Assembly (NCBI RefSeq): GCF_001281485.1
Contig: NZ_CP012669.1
Location: 1,426,001-1,490,000, forward strand
DNA length: 64,000 nucleotides
From: Altererythrobacter epoxidivorans
GTDB taxonomy: Bacteria; Pseudomonadota; Alphaproteobacteria; Sphingomonadales; Sphingomonadaceae
Reading direction: 5' to 3'
Positions within the stretch are counted from its first letter, which is position 1. Every line of letters starts with the position of its first letter. The translations under genes were made by a program, and so were the position numbers. The notes beneath the pieces were generated by a model, which ran no database searches, was not told the origin of the DNA, and saw nothing but the letters and a program-made list of their open reading frames with translations. This document shows, piece by piece, positions 56,976 through 64,000 of the stretch.

Positions 56976-57671
56976 TCAGCCCGCGCCAAGCTCGCCAATC
57001 GCTTCTTCCAAAGCCTTTTCGCGGTCGGATTTCTCGTCTTCGGGTGCCGGATCGCCCGCATCTTCTGCAGGTTCGGGCGCAGGCTCCGCCTTTTCCTCTA
57101 CCTTCTTCGTTTTGGGCGTATCGACCCTTCCCAGCATCGCTGCCAGGCCGTCGAGCTGCTGCGTCATCACGCCATCGACCGCCTTGGCGATCACCGGCGC
57201 TTCGAAGCGCATCGGTCCGCCCACGGCATATTCCCAGACGATCCGCGTGCCCTCGTCGGTTTCGGAAAGCGCGATCGTCAACACGCCGGTCACCGGCTCG
57301 CTCTGCAAGGGGCCGAGCGCGCCAGAAAGCCTCAGTGCCTTTTCCGGGAAGGCGTGGATCACACGCATGTGTTCGACGCTCCCTTCGAGCGTCACTTCCT
57401 TGCTGGTGGGATCTTCAGGGATTCGCTCGCAAAAGCAGCCGCCGGCTTGCGGCCGCAAGGTCAGGTTAGCGGAATCCCCGGACCAGGTGTGCGCGCTATT
57501 CCACCACTTGCCCGGCGAAATCAAGGCGAGCCAAGTCGACTTCGCATCTGCCTTCACCACCGCCTCGTCATGCGTGACGAAACTTTCCTTCCCGATTCCG
57601 ACGACTTCGGCGGACACGGAAGTGGCGCACAGCGCAAGCGGAAGCGCGAGTGCAAGGCTACGAAAATTCAT
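56976..57671 (-). CDS. Secreted SRPBCC-fold protein inserted between adk and rpsM
   Basis: 231 residues with a signal peptide (cleavage after VSA, residue 21). The SRPBCC (polyketide cyclase/START-like) domain spans about residues 30-180: 'VKADAKSTWLALISPGKWWNSAHTW', 'GSVEHMRVIHAFPEKALRLSGALGPLQSE' and 'TRIVWEYAVGG'. The last ~45 residues are Pro/Glu/Lys-rich. The ligand is unknown. It interrupts the usual adk-rpsM order. Its strong Shine-Dalgarno (AGGAGG, 10 nt from ATG) is buried in a perfect hairpin. Confidence 0.85.
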   Translation of the reverse strand: MNFRSLALALPLALCATSVSAEVVGIGKESFVTHDEAVVKADAKSTWLALISPGKWWNSAHTWSGDSANLTLRPQAGGCFCERIPEDPTSKEVTLEGSVEHMRVIHAFPEKALRLSGALGPLQSEPVTGVLTIALSETDEGTRIVWEYAVGGPMRFEAPVIAKAVDGVMTQQLDGLAAMLGRVDTPKTKKVEEKAEPAPEPAEDAGDPAPEDEKSDREKALEEAIGELGAG

Positions 57672-57681
57672 GTTGGCAGAT

Positions 57682-57699
57682 CCTCCTGTCGCCAGGAGG
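57682..57699 (-). promoter_or_regulatory. Hairpin sequestering the SRPBCC Shine-Dalgarno
   Basis: In the transcript CCTCCTG-GCGA-CAGGAGG forms a perfect 7-bp stem with a GNRA tetraloop; the AGGAGG ribosome site is its 3' arm. The start codon follows 10 nt later. This should repress translation unless opened by temperature, a ligand, or ribosomes finishing adk 28 nt upstream. Confidence 0.65.
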
Positions 57700-57727
57700 T
57701 CTAGGCGTTTTCAATCGCCAGCGAAAG

Positions 57728-58372
57728 TCAGCTGAGGATTTTCTCGATAGCGTCGGTGACGTCGCCGATCGGCGCCATGCCATCGACACGGCGGACGATG
57801 CCGCGGGCCTCGTAACCGGGCAGGATCGGAGCAGTCTTGGCGCGATACTCGGCCATGCGCGTGCGCACGGTTTCCTCGTTATCGTCGGGACGGCGCTTGA
57901 ATTCGGTTGAGCCGCATTCGTCGCATACGCCCTCTACCTCGGGCTGTTTGAAGGTGTCGTGATAGCCAGCACCGCAATTTGCACACGAGAAACGACCGGT
58001 GATGCGTTCCACCAGCGCGTCTTCATCGACCGCCAGTTCGATCACATGGTCGAGCGTGCGGCCATGCTTTTCGAGCAGGGTGTCGAGGATTTCGGCCTGC
58101 GCGGCGGTGCGGGGATAGCCGTCGAAGATCGCGCCTACGCCCTCGCCCATCGCCGCCAGTTCGGCGTCGATCAGTTCGGAAACGATCTCGTCCGAAACGA
58201 GCTCGCCGCGATCCATCACAGCCTTGGCCTTCAGCCCGACAGGCGTCTTGTCCCTGACTGCGGCGCGCAGCATATCGCCCGTCGAAAGCTGGCGCATGCC
58301 GTGGTGTTCGACCAGGCGCGCACTCTGCGTTCCCTTACCTGCGCCCGGAGGGCCGAGAAGGATGATGTTCAC
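57728..58372 (-). CDS. adk: Adenylate kinase, zinc lid type
   Basis: 214 residues from a GTG start. The P-loop is 'GPPGAGKGT' (7-15); the LID carries a four-Cys zinc site at Cys130, 133, 150 and 153. Motifs 'LSTGDMLRAAV' and 'DGYPRT' bind AMP. It converts ATP and AMP to two ADP. It follows secY by 32 bp, as in most ribosomal operons. Confidence 0.98.
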   Translation of the reverse strand: MNIILLGPPGAGKGTQSARLVEHHGMRQLSTGDMLRAAVRDKTPVGLKAKAVMDRGELVSDEIVSELIDAELAAMGEGVGAIFDGYPRTAAQAEILDTLLEKHGRTLDHVIELAVDEDALVERITGRFSCANCGAGYHDTFKQPEVEGVCDECGSTEFKRRPDDNEETVRTRMAEYRAKTAPILPGYEARGIVRRVDGMAPIGDVTDAIEKILS

Positions 58373-58404
58373 AGCTATTCAACCCCCAATTCGCGCTTCG
58401 TATG

Positions 58405-59769
58405 TCAGCGGAGCCGACCCTTCAGCTTCGCTTTTTTGATCAGGTCACCATACTGGTGGGCCAGCAGGTGCGACTGGATCTGGCTGATCGTATCGACGGT
58501 GACGTTGACGACGATCAGCAGACTGGTCCCGCCGAGGAACAGCGGAATGCCCGTTTGTGCGATCATGTATTCCGGCACAACACAGACGATAGTCAAATAG
58601 ATTGCGCCGACGACCGTGATGCGGGTCAGGACGTAGTCGAGATAATCGGCAGTCCGCTTGCCCGGACGGATGCCCGGAATGAAGCCGCCGTTCTTCTTCA
58701 GGTTGTCGGCCGTTTCCTCAGGGTTGAAGACGACGGCAGTGTAGAAGAACGAAAAGAAGATGATGCCCATGGCATAGAGCGTCATGTAGAGCGGCTGCCC
58801 ATGCGCCAGGTACTGGTTCAACGTCACGATGGTCGTGCCGAGCGTGCTGTCGGTGCTGACCGAGTTACCGGCGAACTGCGAGATCGTCAGCGGCAGCAGC
58901 AGCAGCGAGCTTGCGAAGATCGGCGGAATGACGCCTGCAGTGTTCAGCTTGAGCGGAAGGTGCGAGCGATCGGCCTGCATCATGCCGCGCTGTGTCGCAC
59001 GCTTCGGATACTGGATCAGCAGGCGGCGCTGCGCCCGTTCAAAGTACGAAATCAACAGGATCAGGATAACCACCATGGCGACGAAGCCGATGATGATTGC
59101 CGGCGAGATCGAACCGGTCCGGCCGCCTTCGAACAGGTTCGAAGTAAAGGTCGGGAACTGGGCGACGATACCGGCCATGATGATCAGCGAAACGCCGTTG
59201 CCGATACCGCGACTGGTGATCTGCTCACCCAGCCACAGCAGGAACATGGTACCGCCGACAAGACTGATGACAGCGCCGACGCGGAACATGTAGCCCGGCT
59301 GGACGACAGCCTGAAGGCCCTGCGCATTGGCGAAGCTTTCAAGGCCCGCAGCCAGGAACCAGCCCTGGATGACACACAGGAACACCGTGCCATAGCGGGT
59401 GTACTGGTTGATCTTCTGACGGCCCGAGGCGCCCTCTTTCTTGAGAGCGGCGAGCGTCGGATGGAGCGCGGCGCCCATCTGGACGACGATCGAGGCAGTA
59501 ATATAGGGCATGACGCCGAGCGCGATGAGACTCATGCGCTCAAGGCTGCCGCCGGTGAACATGTTGAACATGTCCACGATACCGCCACTGGTGATGTCGG
59601 CGAGATCGCGCAGCGCGATCGGGTTTACACCCGGCAGCGGCACGAAGCTCAGGAAACGGAAAACGATAAGCGCACCGATGGTGAACCAGATACGGTTCTT
59701 CAGCTCGGTGGCCTTCGAAAAATTGGCGAGACTCATATTGCTCGCGATATTGTCGGCGCGTGATGCCAT
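58405..59769 (-). CDS. secY: Preprotein translocase subunit SecY
   Basis: 454 residues with ten predicted helices. '[12 protein letters not shown]', '[13 protein letters not shown]', '[14 protein letters not shown]', '[18 protein letters not shown]' and '[19 protein letters not shown]' are family hallmarks. It forms the protein-conducting channel with SecE and SecG. Confidence 0.98.
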   Translation of the reverse strand: MASRADNIASNMSLANFSKATELKNRIWFTIGALIVFRFLSFVPLPGVNPIALRDLADITSGGIVDMFNMFTGGSLERMSLIALGVMPYITASIVVQMGAALHPTLAALKKEGASGRQKINQYTRYGTVFLCVIQGWFLAAGLESFANAQGLQAVVQPGYMFRVGAVISLVGGTMFLLWLGEQITSRGIGNGVSLIIMAGIVAQFPTFTSNLFEGGRTGSISPAIIIGFVAMVVILILLISYFERAQRRLLIQYPKRATQRGMMQADRSHLPLKLNTAGVIPPIFASSLLLLPLTISQFAGNSVSTDSTLGTTIVTLNQYLAHGQPLYMTLYAMGIIFFSFFYTAVVFNPEETADNLKKNGGFIPGIRPGKRTADYLDYVLTRITVVGAIYLTIVCVVPEYMIAQTGIPLFLGGTSLLIVVNVTVDTISQIQSHLLAHQYGDLIKKAKLKGRLR

Positions 59770-59825
59770 GGAACTTCTTATGCCCTAACTCGTCGCCGGA
59801 CCCTCCCGGCTCGGAAAGGTAGATA

Positions 59826-59859
59826 GGGAGCGGGTCGCCCGATGTCGAACCCCGCTCCC
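59826..59859 (-). promoter_or_regulatory. 9-bp stem-loop between rplO and secY
   Basis: GGGAGCGGG and CCCGCTCCC flank a 16-nt loop in the 103-bp gap. There is no T tract after it in the direction of transcription, so it is more likely a processing or stability element than a terminator. Confidence 0.4.
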
Positions 59860-59872
59860 CGAATTTTGCCGA

Positions 59873-60397
59873 TTACTTGGCCTTCTTGGCCTTGTTCGCC
59901 TCGGCGCGAGCAGCTTTCTTCTCGTGCTCGGGCTGCGGCTTCGCGAGAACTTCGACGCTGCCGCCAGCCTTTTCGACTGCTGCGATTGCGCCCTTGGTCG
60001 CGCCGGTGACGATGATTTTCGCCTTGGCCGTGATGTCACCCTTGCCGAGCAGGCGGACACCGTCCTTGCCACCGCGAACGAGGCCAGCCTCGCGCAGCGC
60101 TTCTTCGGTGATGTCCTTCTTGCCGTCGAGCTTCTTGGCGTCGATGAACTTCTGGATCATGCCGGTGTTCACTTCGGCATAGTCCTTGGCAAACGGGTTG
60201 TTGAAACCGCGCTTCGGCAGACGCATGTGAAGCGGCATCTGGCCGCCTTCGAAGCCCTTGATGGCTACGCCCGAACGGCTCTTCTGACCCTTCTGGCCGC
60301 GGCCACCGGTCTTGCCCTTGCCCGAGCCGATACCACGGCCGACACGCATGCGGCCCTTGCGGGCGCCTTCGTTGTCACGGATGTCATTGAGTTTCAT
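59873..60397 (-). CDS. rplO: 50S ribosomal protein L15
   Basis: 174 residues. '[20 protein letters not shown]', '[18 protein letters not shown]' and '[15 protein letters not shown]' are diagnostic. The C-terminal ~25 residues form a Lys/Ala-rich extension. Normally the gene directly follows rpmD; here an acyltransferase gene and a terminator lie between them. Confidence 0.97.
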   Translation of the reverse strand: MKLNDIRDNEGARKGRMRVGRGIGSGKGKTGGRGQKGQKSRSGVAIKGFEGGQMPLHMRLPKRGFNNPFAKDYAEVNTGMIQKFIDAKKLDGKKDITEEALREAGLVRGGKDGVRLLGKGDITAKAKIIVTGATKGAIAAVEKAGGSVEVLAKPQPEHEKKAARAEANKAKKAK

Positions 60398-60501
60398 AGT
60401 CTTGCACTCGCTTTCGCTTTGTTCGCGCTAAAAGGAAGCGGCCACCTAGCGTCGGAAGCGGCAAATGTCACCCCCAAACTGCCAGATTCCGGCACGATTT
60501 C

Positions 60502-61560
60502 TTATGCGAGCGCCCTGCGCAGATATCGCCGAGCCGGCGCTTCGAAATACCTGTAACTCAATCGGGCCACAAATAGCGATATCGCAAGGTAGGAAAAGAA
60601 GAATGCCGGTGATTGAGCCAATACCTCTAACTGTCCGGAGGGACCGATAATCAAGATAGCACTCAACTGAATGGGAAAGTGCCAGAGATATAAGCCATAA
60701 GAGGATTCCCCCAACCATTCGGATACTCGGCGAAACCTTTCCGGCACTGCACCTTCAAATGCATACAAGGCGACGAGCATCCCGCCGAATAGACCAACTC
60801 CGCCCAATGTCTTGAACCCGCCGACACCGAAGTATGCCGAAAACACCAAGCCTTCGGTGATCAACAGAACGGCTAGAGCGCTCATGCCGATCCTTGAAGT
60901 GAGCCCCAGGCACATTCTCGCAAGCATGGCGCCTGAAAAGAAAAAGAACCCGCACCTGAAGATTTCAGTTAGATTTCCAAATGTCATGAATAGTGCAAAA
61001 AACCCGGCAGCAAACACGGCCGAAATTAGAGCATTTTGGTGAGCCAATCTTGAGCTTAAAGCCCAGAAAACGCCATAAATCACCACCTCGACAGAGACCG
61101 ACCATATTGGTCCGTTGAAAGAGTACCCCGTATTCACCCAGTCTGACGCAAGGACCAGCTGGGCAAGAAAATGCTCGAGATCGAAGTTCGCGTAGATTGG
61201 AGTGTAACCAAGGGTCAGCCGGGCTGCTAAGAACAATGCAGTCACCAGGATCAAGGTCACGAGATGGAGCGGATACAGCCGCGCGATCCTGTTTACGAGA
61301 AAAGCACGGCCATCCTTGATTTGCGCCGGGTAAACATACGTAAATACAAATCCGGAGATCATCCAGAAAATTTGGACCGCAAAATCGCCTTCGGAGTAGA
61401 CGATGGAAAGTGCATCGGAGAACGGCGCAATGTCAGGAAAATCGTAAATGGCTGTCCGATCCGGACCAGCCATGAAAAAGTGGCCATAGTGATAGATGAG
61501 TACGCAAAGTGCCGCCAGACCCCTGAAACCGTCGATTAATGAGAGGTAGGGAGTCTTCAT
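60502..61560 (-). CDS. Acyltransferase 3 family membrane protein inserted in the ribosomal operon
   Basis: 352 residues from the ATG at 61560. About ten hydrophobic helices. The N-terminal 'LIDGFRGLAALCVLIYHYGH' holds the family Arg13 and His24 (R-x10-H). 'FFVFSGAML'-like 'FFFSGAMLARM', 'SYGLYLWHFP' and a C-terminal basic tail complete the pattern. Members O-acetylate or acylate exported sugars. GC is low (about 42% in 60961-61020), unlike the flanking ribosomal genes. It lies between rpmD and rplO, so it is very probably horizontally acquired. Confidence 0.9.
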   Translation of the reverse strand: MKTPYLSLIDGFRGLAALCVLIYHYGHFFMAGPDRTAIYDFPDIAPFSDALSIVYSEGDFAVQIFWMISGFVFTYVYPAQIKDGRAFLVNRIARLYPLHLVTLILVTALFLAARLTLGYTPIYANFDLEHFLAQLVLASDWVNTGYSFNGPIWSVSVEVVIYGVFWALSSRLAHQNALISAVFAAGFFALFMTFGNLTEIFRCGFFFFSGAMLARMCLGLTSRIGMSALAVLLITEGLVFSAYFGVGGFKTLGGVGLFGGMLVALYAFEGAVPERFRRVSEWLGESSYGLYLWHFPIQLSAILIIGPSGQLEVLAQSPAFFFSYLAISLFVARLSYRYFEAPARRYLRRALA

Positions 61561-61588
61561 CTCAATCCCCGTTCGAGACAAGGATTCA

Positions 61589-61617
61589 AGATAACCGCCG
61601 GTCACCCCTGTCAGCAA
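61589..61617 (-). promoter_or_regulatory. Possible promoter of the acyltransferase gene
   Basis: On the minus strand TTGCTG, 17 bp, TTATCT, between the rpmD terminator and the start at 61560. Such a promoter would also feed rplO-secY-adk. Confidence 0.3.
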
Positions 61618-61645
61618 GACTCTGTCAGAACCAATTCGACAAATA

Positions 61646-61675
61646 AAAAGCCCCGGCATTTCTGCCGGGGCTTTT
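61646..61675 (-). terminator. Strong bidirectional terminator after rpmD
   Basis: AAAAGCCCCGGC pairs perfectly over 12 bp with GCCGGGGCTTTT around a 6-nt loop, giving TTTT after the GC stem on both strands. It stands 20 bp downstream of rpmD, within the ribosomal operon, on the promoter-distal path to rplO. Confidence 0.88.
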
Positions 61676-61695
61676 GAATTTCAAGATGTCTGCGG

Positions 61696-61881
61696 TCAGT
61701 CGACCACTGTCACCAGATGCGGGATCTTGGCGATCGCGCCGAGCACCTCGGGGGTGGCTTCGCGTTCGACAACCTTGTGCATCTTGCCAAGGCCCAGACC
61801 GATCAGGATCTTCTTCTGGGCTTCGGGACGGCGGATCGGCGAACCGGTCTGCTTGATCTTGATGGTTTCTTTCTTCGCCAT
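61696..61881 (-). CDS. rpmD: 50S ribosomal protein L30
   Basis: 61 residues. '[28 protein letters not shown]' in overlapping parts and the C-terminal '[19 protein letters not shown]' identify L30. Five bases after rpsE. Confidence 0.96.
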   Translation of the reverse strand: MAKKETIKIKQTGSPIRRPEAQKKILIGLGLGKMHKVVEREATPEVLGAIAKIPHLVTVVD

Positions 61882-61886
61882 CGATC

Positions 61887-62690
61887 TTACTCCGCGATAG
61901 CTGCGGCGTCGGCTTCAGCCTCTGCCTCGCTGGCGCCACCACGGCCGAGAAGGTCAACAACCTTCTTGCCGCGACGCTGTGCAACCGACTTCGGCGAAGT
62001 CTGGTCCTGCAGCGCGTCGAAAGTGGCGCGGATCATGTTGTAGGGGTTCGACGTGCCGACCGACTTGGTCACGACGTCTGCAACGCCCAGGCTCTCGAAT
62101 ACTGCGCGCATCGGACCACCGGCGATGATGCCAGTACCCGGAGGCGCCGTACGGACGGTCACCTTGCCGGCACCGAAACGGCCATTGCCGTCGTGGTGCA
62201 GCGTGCGACCTTCCTTGAGCGGAACGCGGATCATCTTCTTGCGAGCCGAAGCGGTAGCCTTGGTGATGGCTTCCGGCACTTCGCGTGCCTTGCCATGACC
62301 GAAGCCGACGCGGCCCGAACCGTCGCCCACGACGACCAGTGCAGCAAACCCGAAGCGCTTACCGCCCTTAACGGTCTTCGAAACGCGGTTGATGTGAACC
62401 AGCTTTTCGATGATGCCGTCGTCTTCTTCCTCGCGGCGGTTGCCACGACGATCGTCGCGACCACGGCCACGACCGCGACCACCGTCACGACCGCCATCAC
62501 GGCCACCACGACCACCACGGCCCTGGCGTTCCTGCGGCTGGCCTTCGGCGCCCTGTGCAGGCGACTGGTTGTCAGCAGCTTCCGACGGAGTGTCCGCAAC
62601 TGCGGGCTCTTCGTGAGTTACGGCGTGTTCGGTTTCAGCCGTCACGACCTTCTCCTCGGTGTTTTCGGTCTTGTTCTCGTCAGCCATCAT
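61887..62690 (-). CDS. rpsE: 30S ribosomal protein S5 with long RGG-rich N-terminal extension
   Basis: 267 residues; typical S5 has about 165-200. The core begins near residue 92 ('[19 protein letters not shown]') and contains '[12 protein letters not shown]' and '[16 protein letters not shown]'. The first ~90 residues are acidic, then a block of RGG/RDGGR repeats (about 57-85). A second Met codon follows the first (MM), so the start may be 62687. It overlaps the rplR stop. Confidence 0.95.
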   Translation of the reverse strand: MMADENKTENTEEKVVTAETEHAVTHEEPAVADTPSEAADNQSPAQGAEGQPQERQGRGGRGGRDGGRDGGRGRGRGRDDRRGNRREEEDDGIIEKLVHINRVSKTVKGGKRFGFAALVVVGDGSGRVGFGHGKAREVPEAITKATASARKKMIRVPLKEGRTLHHDGNGRFGAGKVTVRTAPPGTGIIAGGPMRAVFESLGVADVVTKSVGTSNPYNMIRATFDALQDQTSPKSVAQRRGKKVVDLLGRGGASEAEAEADAAAIAE

Positions 62691-63034
62691 CAGAACTCCA
62701 GCCCGCCTTCGCGAGCGGCATCGGCCAGCGCCTTGACGCGGCCATGGAACAGGAACCCGCCGCGATCGAACACGACAGTGGTCACGCCAGCCTTCTTGGC
62801 GGCAGCGGCGATGTCCTTGCCGACCTGCTTGGCAGCATCGACATTGGCACCCGAGCTCTTGCCACCGAGCGTCGAGGCAGCGGCCACGGTGCGGCCATCC
62901 TTGTCGTCGATGATCTGGGCATAGATGTGCTTGCCGGTGCGGTGCACCGACAGGCGAGGACGGTCGCCGGCACGGCTGCGGAGAGCGGTGCGTACGCGGC
63001 GACGGCGGCGTTCAAAGAGAGAAAGCTTAGCCAT
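62690..63034 (-). CDS. rplR: 50S ribosomal protein L18
   Basis: 114 residues from the ATG at 63034. '[18 protein letters not shown]', '[13 protein letters not shown]' and '[25 protein letters not shown]' are typical; it binds 5S rRNA. A longer in-frame start at 63139 would overlap rplF and is rejected. Confidence 0.97.
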   Translation of the reverse strand: MAKLSLFERRRRRVRTALRSRAGDRPRLSVHRTGKHIYAQIIDDKDGRTVAAASTLGGKSSGANVDAAKQVGKDIAAAAKKAGVTTVVFDRGGFLFHGRVKALADAAREGGLEF

Positions 63035-63035
63035 C

Positions 63036-63569
63036 TTACTTCTTCTTCCCTTCCTTGCGGAAGATATATTCGCCGCGGTACTTGATGCCCTTGCCCTTGT
63101 AAGGCTCGGGCTTGCGCCAGCGGCGGACTTCGGCAGCAAACTGGCCGACGGCCTGCTTGTCGATGCCCGAAATTTCCACGGTGGTCTGGTCGGGGGTCTT
63201 CACTTCGAGACCTTCCGGCACAGCGAGATCGACGTCATGGCTGTAGCCGAGCTGCAGCTTCAGGGTCTTGCCCTGCGACGAGGCGCGGTAACCGACGCCG
63301 GTAATCTCGAGAACCTTGGTGAAACCTTCGGTCACGCCTTCGACGAGGTTCGACACGAGCGTGCGCTGCATGCCCCAGTAGGCGCGAGCCTGCTTGGTGT
63401 CGTTGGCCGGCTTGACCTGGATTTCCTCGCCTTCGACCTTGTAGTCGATCAGGTCGGAAAGGCCCATCGAAAGGGTGCCCTTGGGCCCCTTAACGGTCAG
63501 CTTGCCTTCTTCGATATTGGCGGTGACCCCGCTGGGGATCGCCACCGGCTTCTTGCCAATGCGGCTCAT
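63036..63569 (-). CDS. rplF: 50S ribosomal protein L6
   Basis: 177 residues. '[15 protein letters not shown]', 'VKGPKGTL' and '[19 protein letters not shown]' with '[13 protein letters not shown]' and '[10 protein letters not shown]' are the two duplicated L6 domains. Its start overlaps the rpsH stop by one base (TGATG). Confidence 0.98.
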   Translation of the reverse strand: MSRIGKKPVAIPSGVTANIEEGKLTVKGPKGTLSMGLSDLIDYKVEGEEIQVKPANDTKQARAYWGMQRTLVSNLVEGVTEGFTKVLEITGVGYRASSQGKTLKLQLGYSHDVDLAVPEGLEVKTPDQTTVEISGIDKQAVGQFAAEVRRWRKPEPYKGKGIKYRGEYIFRKEGKKK

Positions 63570-63964
63570 CAGAACACCTCCGCCAGCACTTCGCCGCCGA
63601 CGTTTTGCGAACGGGCTTCCGCATCGGAAAGCACGCCGCGCGGCGTCGAGACGATGGTGATGCCGAGGCCGTTGCGGACGGTCGGAAGTTCTTTCGAACC
63701 CGAATAGATCCGGCGGCCGGGCTTGGAGACGCGAGCGACGTGCTTGATTGCAGGTTCGCCCTCGAAATACTTCAGTTCGATCCGCAGCGCCGGGTGCTTG
63801 CCCGAAGCGTCTTCGCTGTAGCCACGGATATAGCCTTCGCGCGTCAGCACTTCGAGAACGTTGGCACGCAGCTTGGATGCGGGCGAAAGGACGGAGTCCT
63901 TCTTCGCCTGCTGGCCGTTGCGGATGCGGGTGAGCATATCACCCAGGGGATCGGTCATTGCCAT
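63569..63964 (-). CDS. rpsH: 30S ribosomal protein S8
   Basis: 131 residues. '[18 protein letters not shown]' and the C-terminal '[20 protein letters not shown]' identify S8, the primary rRNA-binding protein and known spc-operon repressor in other bacteria. Confidence 0.98.
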   Translation of the reverse strand: MAMTDPLGDMLTRIRNGQQAKKDSVLSPASKLRANVLEVLTREGYIRGYSEDASGKHPALRIELKYFEGEPAIKHVARVSKPGRRIYSGSKELPTVRNGLGITIVSTPRGVLSDAEARSQNVGGEVLAEVF

Positions 63965-63975
63965 TGTCTAGATCC

Positions 63976-64000
63976 TCACCAGCTCGACTTGGTCAGGCCC
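63976..64000 (-). CDS. rpsN: 30S ribosomal protein S14, last codons only
   Basis: The minus strand reads Gly-Leu-Thr-Lys-Ser-Ser-Trp-stop, the standard S14 C terminus, 11 bp before rpsH. The rest lies beyond the right edge. Confidence 0.85.

Overview
The window is chromosomal DNA from a GC-rich alphaproteobacterium. Gene content and protein style point to the Sphingomonadales, most likely Erythrobacteraceae: a CckA-type kinase next to smpB, an mdh-sucD-sucA-sucB-lpd cluster, L7/L12-like and glycine-zipper proteins, and a GTTC-N7-GTTC LexA box in front of uvrA. This placement is an inference from the sequence; no 16S rRNA or other definitive marker is present. No tRNA, rRNA, CRISPR array, insertion sequence or prophage core was seen.

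Layout. 1-16 kb is mostly housekeeping: a cckA-like kinase (cut by the left edge), DUF2062, smpB, dapA, a soluble lytic transglycosylase, greB, an outer-membrane barrel, rlmN with a methyltransferase and a MOSC protein, PhzF, a pteridine-reductase-like SDR coupled to a cytochrome b/molybdopterin pair, and argG. 16.0-17.0 kb has no credible gene and holds a GGA-rich, hairpin-rich stretch that looks like a non-coding RNA. 17-22 kb is accessory: RlpA, CHRD, a small mosaic secreted protein flanked by 44-bp direct repeats, a terminase-small-subunit-like protein, and a clearly AT-richer two-gene islet (DUF4365 nuclease-fold protein plus an unknown partner) that resembles a defence module. 22-25 kb is uvrA with its SOS box.

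25.4-28.7 kb encodes a surface-lipoprotein pair: a Slam translocon (TPR plus beta-barrel) and a TbpB-like lipoprotein carried on a long Thr-Pro stalk. Then come an M3 oligopeptidase lipoprotein, a three-gene cobalamin/iron-type ABC importer, a SleB-type cell-wall hydrolase, a GGDEF-EAL protein, and the TCA operon (mdh, sucD, sucA, sucB, lpd; sucC is not here). 45-54 kb is a mixed set: CPBP protease with an AraC regulator, an M49-like zinc peptidase lipoprotein, a serine beta-lactamase-like hydrolase, an amidase, a TRIC channel, and two related Asp/Arg/Tyr-rich secreted proteins.

54-64 kb is the 3' half of the S10-spc-alpha ribosomal superoperon on the minus strand: rpsN (end only), rpsH, rplF, rplR, rpsE, rpmD, rplO, secY, adk, rpsM, rpsK, rpoA, rplQ, closed by a strong terminator. 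Two non-ribosomal genes interrupt it. A low-GC acyltransferase-3 gene, preceded by a strong hairpin terminator, sits between rpmD and rplO. An SRPBCC protein, whose Shine-Dalgarno sequence is locked in a GNRA-capped hairpin, sits between adk and rpsM. The most worthwhile leads are the split ribosomal operon, the DUF4365 pair, the 16-17 kb RNA candidate and the Slam pair.
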